Below, one piece after another: positions 12,903-17,396 of a DNA stretch of 17,396 bases. The notes below the pieces were generated by a model. It saw only the letters and a program-made list of their open reading frames with translations. It had not been told where the DNA came from and did no database searches. The translations under genes and the position numbers were made by a program. Where the stretch lies: contig JAKSQE010000009.1 of NCBI GenBank assembly GCA_024404295.1, positions 1 through 17,396 of the forward strand. Direction: 5' to 3'. Numbering within the stretch: position 1 is the stretch's first letter; every line of letters begins with the position of its first letter. The stretch is from Oscillibacter sp. GTDB taxonomy: Bacteria; Bacillota; Clostridia; Oscillospirales; Oscillospiraceae.

Positions 12903-14843
12903 TTACTTTTTCTTAGTAGTTTTTTCGGATTTCTTTGCAGCGGTCTTACCCTTTTCGGCAGATTCTGCCTTTCTGGGCTTTCTTCCCATTCCACGCAGGA
13001 ACACGGCGCCGAATGCCGGGATCTTAATGGCAACAGACTGTGCCTTGCCGTGAGACTCGATCCGCTCCACAGCCACATCTTCCGTATCGCCAAACCCATC
13101 GCCGCCATACTCCACTGCGTCCGTGTTGAATACCGGGCGATAGAACTGGTGCTCGGGAACACCCAAGCGATATCCGTCATAGGTATTGGGAGAGAAGTTG
13201 ATGGCGCACATCAGGTCTTTCCCCGCTTTATCCTTACGCAGGAAAACCACCACATTATTCTGGTTATCATCGGGAACCAGCCATTCAAAGCCTTCCCAAC
13301 TGAAGTCGATCTCCCACAGAGCCTTCTCCTTCTTATAGAAAGCATTGGCATCTTTGAAAAACTGGTGGATCTGGCGGTTCTCCTCATTCTGATCCAGCAA
13401 GTACCAGTCCAGAGGCTCGTTGGAATTCCATTCATGCCACTGGCCGATCTCGGGGCCCATAAACATCAGTTTCTTACCGGGGTGTGCCAGCAGGTAGGAA
13501 TAGAAACCACGGGTGCAGCGCAGCTGATTGATGTAGTCACCGGGCATCTTATTCACCACGCTGCCCTTCATGTGCACCACTTCGTCATGGGACATGGGCA
13601 GCACGAAGTTCTCAGAGAACGCATACATCATGGAGAATGTGATGTCCTTATGATGATTCTGGCGGAACCATGGATCCATCTTCAGATAGTGGCACATGTC
13701 ATTCATCCAACCCATGTTCCACTTCAGGTTAAAGCCCAGACCGCCCATTTCCGCAGGTCTGGAAACCATCGGCCACGCAGTAGACTCCTCAGCGATCATC
13801 ATGACACTGGGATCCACAGAAAATGCCATGGCATTCAGTTCCCGCAGGAAATCGATGGCCTCCAGGTTTTCGTGTCCGCCATAGACATTGGGTGTCCATG
13901 CGCCGCCGGCACGGTCATAGTCCAGATACAGCATCGAGGCCACCGCATCCACGCGGATGCCATCGATGTGATATTCGTCGATCCAGAAACGAGCCGAGGA
14001 GAACAGGAAGCTCTTGACCTCGGGACGGCCATAGTCAAATACGCGGGTGCCCCAGCCGGCATGCTCCCATTTGTTAGGGTCGCTGTACTCGTAGCAGCAG
14101 CCGCCGTCAAACTGGTACAGACCCTGCTCGTCCTTGCAGAAGTGTGCAGGCACCCAGTCCAAAATCACGGAGATGCCCTTCTCATGCAGGTGGTTCACAA
14201 ACCACATGAAGTCATGGGGCGTGCCGTATCGAGAGGTCGGAGCAAAATAACCGGTGCACTGATAGCCCCAGGAATCATCCAGAGGATGCTCCGTGACAGG
14301 CAGAAGTTCAATGGCATTATAGCCCATCTCTTTCACATAAGCCGCCAGTTCCACAGCCATACTGCGGTAATCGTAAAAATCCCCATTTTCCCGCTTACGC
14401 CAGGAGCCCAGATGTACCTCATAGATATTCAGCGGTTGGTCGTAGACCGGCTTTTTATTGGCACGGAACTTCTCATCCGTCCAGCGAAATCCGCGAATGT
14501 CGTACAGCTTGCTGGCGGTGGCAGGGCGAGTCTCTGTATGGAATCCATAGGGGTCCGCCTTCAGACGGGTCTTCCCGTCCGCCCCGGTCACAGCGTATTT
14601 ATAATCAGTATAGATGCCAAGGCCGGGAATAAAGGCTGTCCACAGCTGGCCCTGCCGCTCCATAATATTGGCATATCCATTCCAGTCGTTAAAGGAACCC
14701 ACCACAGAAACAGCCTTAGCGTTTGGTGCCCAAACAGTAAAACGCCAGCCGTCTACGCCATCTTCCTGCACAGGATGGGCGCCAAACAGATGCCAGCCAT
14801 CTGTCAGGTTTCCCTGATGAAACAACTCTACTCTCTCAGCCAT
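12903..14843 (-). CDS. glgB: 1,4-alpha-glucan branching enzyme with a basic C-terminal tail
   Basis: Cuts an alpha-1,4 chain and re-attaches it as an alpha-1,6 branch (GH13 subfamily 9 type). At 646 residues: an N-terminal CBM48-like domain (about 18-110), a catalytic barrel with region I ILDWVPAHF (227-235), region II GIRVDAV with nucleophile Asp299, region III MIAEEST with acid/base Glu352, region IV LPMSHDEV with Asp420, then a C-terminal beta domain ending near residue 617. The last 26 residues are almost all Lys, Ala, Glu, Ser and Thr, with words also found in the GlgA tail. AAGGAGG lies five bases before the start at 14843. It is the first gene of the glycogen operon, with one or two promoters upstream. 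Four gene neighbours of the same pathway support the call. Confidence 0.96.
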   Translation of the reverse strand: MAERVELFHQGNLTDGWHLFGAHPVQEDGVDGWRFTVWAPNAKAVSVVGSFNDWNGYANIMERQGQLWTAFIPGLGIYTDYKYAVTGADGKTRLKADPYGFHTETRPATASKLYDIRGFRWTDEKFRANKKPVYDQPLNIYEVHLGSWRKRENGDFYDYRSMAVELAAYVKEMGYNAIELLPVTEHPLDDSWGYQCTGYFAPTSRYGTPHDFMWFVNHLHEKGISVILDWVPAHFCKDEQGLYQFDGGCCYEYSDPNKWEHAGWGTRVFDYGRPEVKSFLFSSARFWIDEYHIDGIRVDAVASMLYLDYDRAGGAWTPNVYGGHENLEAIDFLRELNAMAFSVDPSVMMIAEESTAWPMVSRPAEMGGLGFNLKWNMGWMNDMCHYLKMDPWFRQNHHKDITFSMMYAFSENFVLPMSHDEVVHMKGSVVNKMPGDYINQLRCTRGFYSYLLAHPGKKLMFMGPEIGQWHEWNSNEPLDWYLLDQNEENRQIHQFFKDANAFYKKEKALWEIDFSWEGFEWLVPDDNQNNVVVFLRKDKAGKDLMCAINFSPNTYDGYRLGVPEHQFYRPVFNTDAVEYGGDGFGDTEDVAVERIESHGKAQSVAIKIPAFGAVFLRGMGRKPRKAESAEKGKTAAKKSEKTTKKK

Positions 14844-14869
14844 ACTATCCTCCTTGGTTTAGCCGTTTG

Positions 14870-14898
14870 ACTTTATCATAACTAATCGTTTACGTCAA
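14870..14898 (-). promoter_or_regulatory. Possible second (proximal) promoter of glgB
   Basis: On the minus strand, a -35 TTGACG (14898-14893), a 17-bp spacer and -10-like TAAAGT (14875-14870). It has the same -35 hexamer and spacing as the distal promoter, but the -10 matches consensus at only four positions. The spacer holds an imperfect palindrome TAAACGATTA (14892-14883). Confidence 0.4.
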
Positions 14899-14925
14899 CT
14901 CATCCTACTTTTTCCATTTTAAAGT

Positions 14926-14954
14926 ATTATACCGCTGTGTCGTTGCACCGTCAA
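14926..14954 (-). promoter_or_regulatory. Main sigma-A promoter of the glycogen operon
   Basis: On the minus strand, a -35 TTGACG (14954-14949), a 17-bp spacer and a perfect -10 TATAAT (14931-14926). The expected start is near 14919, leaving a leader of about 76 bases before glgB. Confidence 0.82.
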
Positions 14955-15080
14955 GGCGAGCAAATGTCGAAATGGCGCTACTATTTTGGTTGTTTTGCCC
15001 AATTACCTTTTACTTTTCTCTCTTCGCTTTATTGCTTTTATCACGATTTTTGCTGCAAAATATCCCATTCCTTGTAACAG

Positions 15081-15109
15081 TTGATTTTTTCGTTTTTCCT
15101 TGTTAAAAT
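15081..15109 (+). promoter_or_regulatory. Sigma-A promoter of the TSUP permease gene
   Basis: A -35 TTGATT (15081-15086), a 17-bp spacer and -10 TAAAAT (15104-15109). The expected start, near 15116, gives a leader of about 34 bases, most of it occupied by a small hairpin and the ribosome binding site. Confidence 0.65.
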
Positions 15110-15122
15110 AAGTGGAACTTTG

Positions 15123-15143
15123 CCAAATTTTGCAATTTGGAGG
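15123..15143 (+). promoter_or_regulatory. Leader hairpin overlapping the Shine-Dalgarno of the TSUP gene
   Basis: Seven perfect pairs (15123-15129 with 15134-15140, loop TTGC). The last two G of the right arm (15139-15140) are the first two bases of the GGAGG ribosome binding site (15139-15143). The stem is AT-rich and would partly close the site. Confidence 0.45.
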
Positions 15144-15149
15144 CTTCCA

Positions 15150-15962
15150 ATGTTTTCCGTTTTCTCTAATTTTACGTTGGACGGCATATCTCTCGGAATG
15201 CTCCTTCTCATTTGCGTGGGAATTTTTCTGGGTGCTTTTATGGACGCTATCGCCGGAGGCGGTGGTATCATTACCGTCCCGACGTATCTCATCGGGCTGG
15301 GTGACCTCCCGGTTTATTATGCTTTGGGGACCAATAAGCTCTCCTCCGGGGTGGGAACGATTTTTTCCACCGCCCGCTACATTCGTCAGGGTTATGTGGA
15401 TTGGGGGCTGTTTGCTCCCGCTGTTGCGCTGGCTCTGGTGGGTTCCGCAGGCGGAACCTGGCTGCAGCACCACACGCCTGATACCATTCTGAAGTATCTT
15501 CTGCTGGTCATTCTTCCCATCATGGCAATCATCACGCTTCGCACCCGCCAATGGCCTGACGAACCCGGCGAATTGAATCCCACGGTGCGCCGTATCGTTG
15601 TCATGGCTGCCGCTCTGGTTTTGGGTGCCTATGACGGGTATTACGGCCCCGGCACCGGCACGCTCTTAATGATCACTCTGGTCCGTCTGGCAAGGTTAGA
15701 TACGCGCCATGCTGCCGGCGGTGTGAAGATCATCAATCTGGCTTCCAACTGGGGCAGCCTGTTTACCGCTCTTCAAGCCGGCTATCTGCTGATTGGCGTC
15801 GGCTTGGTCTCTGCAGTTGCCTCTATCTTGGGGCACTATCTGGGCGCCGGCCTCGCCATTAAGAACGGCAGCAAAATCGTCCGCCCTACGGTGATCATTG
15901 TTTTGATCCTGTTGACCGTGAAAGTGGGCAGTGAACTGTTGTTCCCCCAGTTTTGGGGTTAA
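15150..15962 (+). CDS. TSUP (TauE/SafE) family membrane permease
   Basis: A multi-pass membrane carrier of the TSUP/DUF81 family; members export or import sulfite, sulfonates, sulfoacetate or related small organic anions. The start at 15150 has GGAGG six bases upstream (270 residues); the frame is open further upstream, but across the promoter. The family's two-fold repeat is visible. The first half has GAFMDAIAGGGGIITVPTYL (28-47) and ALGTNKLSSGVGT (58-70). The second has GAYDGYYGPGTGTLLMI (159-175) and HAAGGVKIINLASNWG (187-202). Several strongly hydrophobic helices separate these loops. It has its own promoter and terminator, so it appears to be a single-gene unit. No sulfur-metabolism gene is adjacent, so the substrate cannot be given. 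Confidence 0.9.
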   Translation: MFSVFSNFTLDGISLGMLLLICVGIFLGAFMDAIAGGGGIITVPTYLIGLGDLPVYYALGTNKLSSGVGTIFSTARYIRQGYVDWGLFAPAVALALVGSAGGTWLQHHTPDTILKYLLLVILPIMAIITLRTRQWPDEPGELNPTVRRIVVMAAALVLGAYDGYYGPGTGTLLMITLVRLARLDTRHAAGGVKIINLASNWGSLFTALQAGYLLIGVGLVSAVASILGHYLGAGLAIKNGSKIVRPTVIIVLILLTVKVGSELLFPQFWG

Positions 15963-16027
15963 TTTGAAATTTTGAGTATTCGCCTTAGCGCAATTCTCTT
16001 ACAAGCTTAACCGATTTCAATGACTCT

Positions 16028-16057
16028 GTGCCGCTTTTCAAAAGCGGCACATTTTTT
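16028..16057 (+). terminator. Intrinsic terminator of the TSUP gene
   Basis: A perfect 10-bp GC-rich stem (16028-16037 with 16041-16050, loop TCA) is followed by A and six T (16052-16057) on the plus strand, 65 bases after the stop codon. Confidence 0.9.
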
Positions 16058-16093
16058 ATCGCTCGCCAATGATGTCGAACCGATCCATTCTTT

Positions 16094-16121
16094 TTGGATG
16101 GGAATTTGCATAGGATATCAT
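16094..16121 (+). promoter_or_regulatory. Weak candidate promoter of the symporter gene
   Basis: A -10-like TATCAT (16116-16121) with TTGGAT (16094-16099) 16 bases upstream. The -35 fit is poor. It lies between the TSUP terminator and the symporter start, where a promoter is expected. No better pair was found by eye. Confidence 0.3.
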
Positions 16122-16177
16122 AGCATATGCATTTATCGGAAAACTTTGCCCCAAAATGTAGAAAGAGAGGTTTCATT

Positions 16178-17396
16178 ATGAAGAGAAGTGCAACCCTTCC
16201 TATGCAGATCCTCCTCGCTCTGATCCTCGGCATTGTGGTCGGTTTGATCTGCTATTTTACCAACACCGCTTCCTTTACCGCAGACTACCTGAAGCCCATT
16301 GGTACGATCTTCGTGAACCTTCTGAAATTCATTGTGGTTCCTGTGGTATTGCTGTCAATGGTGGATGGTATCCTGTCCATGGGCGACATGAAGAAAGTAG
16401 GATCCGTGGGCTGGAAAACCGTGGCATATTTTCTCTTTACCACTGCAATTGCCTGTGTGATTGGTCTGGTTTTCGCCAATCTTTTCAACGGGGCGGGTCT
16501 GTTCCCTGTTCTGCAGAACGCCGAGGGTGCTGAATGGACCGGAGCTGCTTCCGCAAAAGTGATGGACACTTTGGTTGGCATCTTCCCCAGCAACATGTGG
16601 GGCGCTTTTGTAAATGCCAACATGCTGCAAATTATTGTGATTGCTCTGTTCTTTGGTGGCGCTATTCTATCTGCCGGCGAACGGGGACAGCTCTGCAAAA
16701 GCATTATCACATCTCTCTATGCCGTGATCGAGCAGCTCATGCTGTTCATCATTCGTCTGGCTCCCATCGGCGTATTCACCATGATGGCTTGGGTCGTTGC
16801 CACCCAAGGGCCCGAAATCATTGGCTCTCTGGGCATCGTCTTGCTATGCGCATATCTCGCCTACATCGTCCATGCCGTTCTGGTATACTCTTTGTCTGCC
16901 CAAGCAATCGCCGGCATTCGCCCCATCAAGTTCTTTAAAGGTGCTGCCGCCGCCATGATCTTTGCATTTACCTCTGCCTCTTCCGCCGCTACACTCCCCG
17001 TTTCCAAAGAATGTGCCGAAGAATTGGGTGCCAACAAAGAAGTGTCTGCTTTCGTACTGCCGCTGGGCTCCACGATCAACATGGATGGCACCGCAATTTA
17101 TCAGTGTGTGGCCACCGTTTTTCTTGCCTCCTGCTGCGGCGTGTCACTGTCCTTAAGCCAAATGGTACTGATCGTGGTTACAGCGACACTGGCTTCCATT
17201 GGTACAGCCGGCGTTTCCGGTGCCGGTATGATCATGCTGGCTATGGTGCTGACTACCATGGGCATCGACATCAATATGATCATGATCATCTACGGTATTG
17301 ACCGCCTATTCGATATGGGGCGTCCCAGTCTGAACGTCACCGCCGATATTGCCTGCTCCCAGTGCGTTACCAAGTGGCAGCACAAGCGTCAACAGA
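16178..17396 (+). CDS. Dicarboxylate/amino acid:cation symporter (DAACS family), 3' end outside the window
   Basis: A sodium- or proton-coupled uptake carrier for acidic amino acids or C4 dicarboxylates, in the cytoplasmic membrane. The start at 16178 has GAGAGG seven bases upstream, and 406 residues are visible without a stop. Relatives are about 400-430 residues, so only a short tail is missing. The binding-site architecture is clear: helical hairpin 1 with TSASSAATLP (265-274), NMDGT (301-305), hairpin 2 GTAGVSGAG (342-350), and helix 8 DMGRPSLNVTAD with Asp379, Arg382 and Asn386. The Arg is the residue that binds the side-chain carboxylate in GltPh and in glutamate carriers, favouring an acidic substrate over Ser/Thr (SstT). 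The position after it is Pro instead of the usual Thr. It lies downstream of a terminator, so it is a separate unit from the TSUP gene. Confidence 0.92.
   Translation, partial: MKRSATLPMQILLALILGIVVGLICYFTNTASFTADYLKPIGTIFVNLLKFIVVPVVLLSMVDGILSMGDMKKVGSVGWKTVAYFLFTTAIACVIGLVFANLFNGAGLFPVLQNAEGAEWTGAASAKVMDTLVGIFPSNMWGAFVNANMLQIIVIALFFGGAILSAGERGQLCKSIITSLYAVIEQLMLFIIRLAPIGVFTMMAWVVATQGPEIIGSLGIVLLCAYLAYIVHAVLVYSLSAQAIAGIRPIKFFKGAAAAMIFAFTSASSAATLPVSKECAEELGANKEVSAFVLPLGSTINMDGTAIYQCVATVFLASCCGVSLSLSQMVLIVVTATLASIGTAGVSGAGMIMLAMVLTTMGIDINMIMIIYGIDRLFDMGRPSLNVTADIACSQCVTKWQHKRQQ

Larger units (their letters stand above)
14844..15149. other. Divergent intergenic region between glgB and the TSUP gene
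   Basis: A 306-bp AT-rich spacer without a supported gene. It holds the distal and possible proximal glgB promoters reading left (14870-14954), the TSUP gene promoter reading right (15081-15109) and its leader hairpin (15123-15140). Between 14955 and 15080 I see nothing beyond pyrimidine-rich tracts; no tRNA-like or riboswitch-like fold is evident by eye. Confidence 0.7.

Noticed and set aside
12771..14870. 699-codon open frame on the plus strand opposite glgB
   Set aside because: A mirror of the branching enzyme codon pattern; the conserved protein is on the minus strand and a promoter for it is visible there.
15003..15551. 182-codon open frame on the minus strand over the TSUP gene and its promoter
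   Set aside because: It overlaps a clear TSUP protein; composition is atypical and no ribosome binding site is seen.
15985..16233. 82-codon open frame on the minus strand across the terminator and symporter start
   Set aside because: It crosses a strong plus-strand terminator and the symporter ribosome binding site, with no recognisable protein.

Overview
The window looks like chromosomal DNA from a Clostridia-type Firmicute, probably an Oscillospiraceae/Ruminococcaceae gut anaerobe. The support is a type III glutamine synthetase, the paired GlgC/GlgD ADP-glucose pyrophosphorylase subunits in a glgB-glgC-glgD-glgA-glgP cluster, an SdpR/SdpI pair, AGGAGG-type ribosome binding sites, sigma-A-like promoters and moderately GC-rich coding DNA with AT-rich spacers. 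Species level cannot be read from the sequence. I see no transposase, phage gene, tRNA, rRNA or CRISPR array.

Layout. (1) 2-1411, plus strand: the C-terminal two thirds of a type III glutamine synthetase, cut by the window edge. It is separated by a perfect bidirectional terminator from a convergent minus-strand unit. (2) 4403-1475, minus: a promoter, a DEAD-box RNA helicase and an orphan family 5 peptide-binding lipoprotein. (3) 6148-4470, minus: an autoregulated unit of an SdpR-like ArsR repressor, an SdpI-like six-helix membrane protein and a small alpha/beta hydrolase. Its promoter is flanked by two 24-bp palindromic operators, and it ends at a terminator. (4) 14954-6159, minus: an approximately 8.7-kb glycogen operon (branching enzyme, GlgC, GlgD, glycogen synthase, phosphorylase) with one or two promoters and a terminator. 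ATGA overlaps join glgC/glgD and glgA/glgP, and a double hairpin plus a possible internal promoter lies between glgD and glgA. (5) 15081-16057, plus: a TSUP (TauE/SafE) permease with its own promoter and terminator. (6) 16178-end, plus: a dicarboxylate/amino acid:cation symporter that runs off the window a few residues before its expected end.

How the genes work together. GlgC/GlgD make ADP-glucose, GlgA extends alpha-1,4 chains, GlgB branches them, and GlgP releases glucose-1-phosphate, so one transcript covers storage and mobilisation. Debranching enzyme (glgX/pulA), 4-alpha-glucanotransferase and phosphoglucomutase are not in the window.

The most unusual signals are the lysine/alanine-rich tails on both GlgA (about 100 residues) and GlgB (about 26 residues), which share short sequence words; the structured RNA between glgD and glgA; and the symmetric two-operator promoter of the sdpR-sdpI-hydrolase unit. 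I did not find an obviously new multi-gene system. The tailed glycogen enzymes are the best lead.
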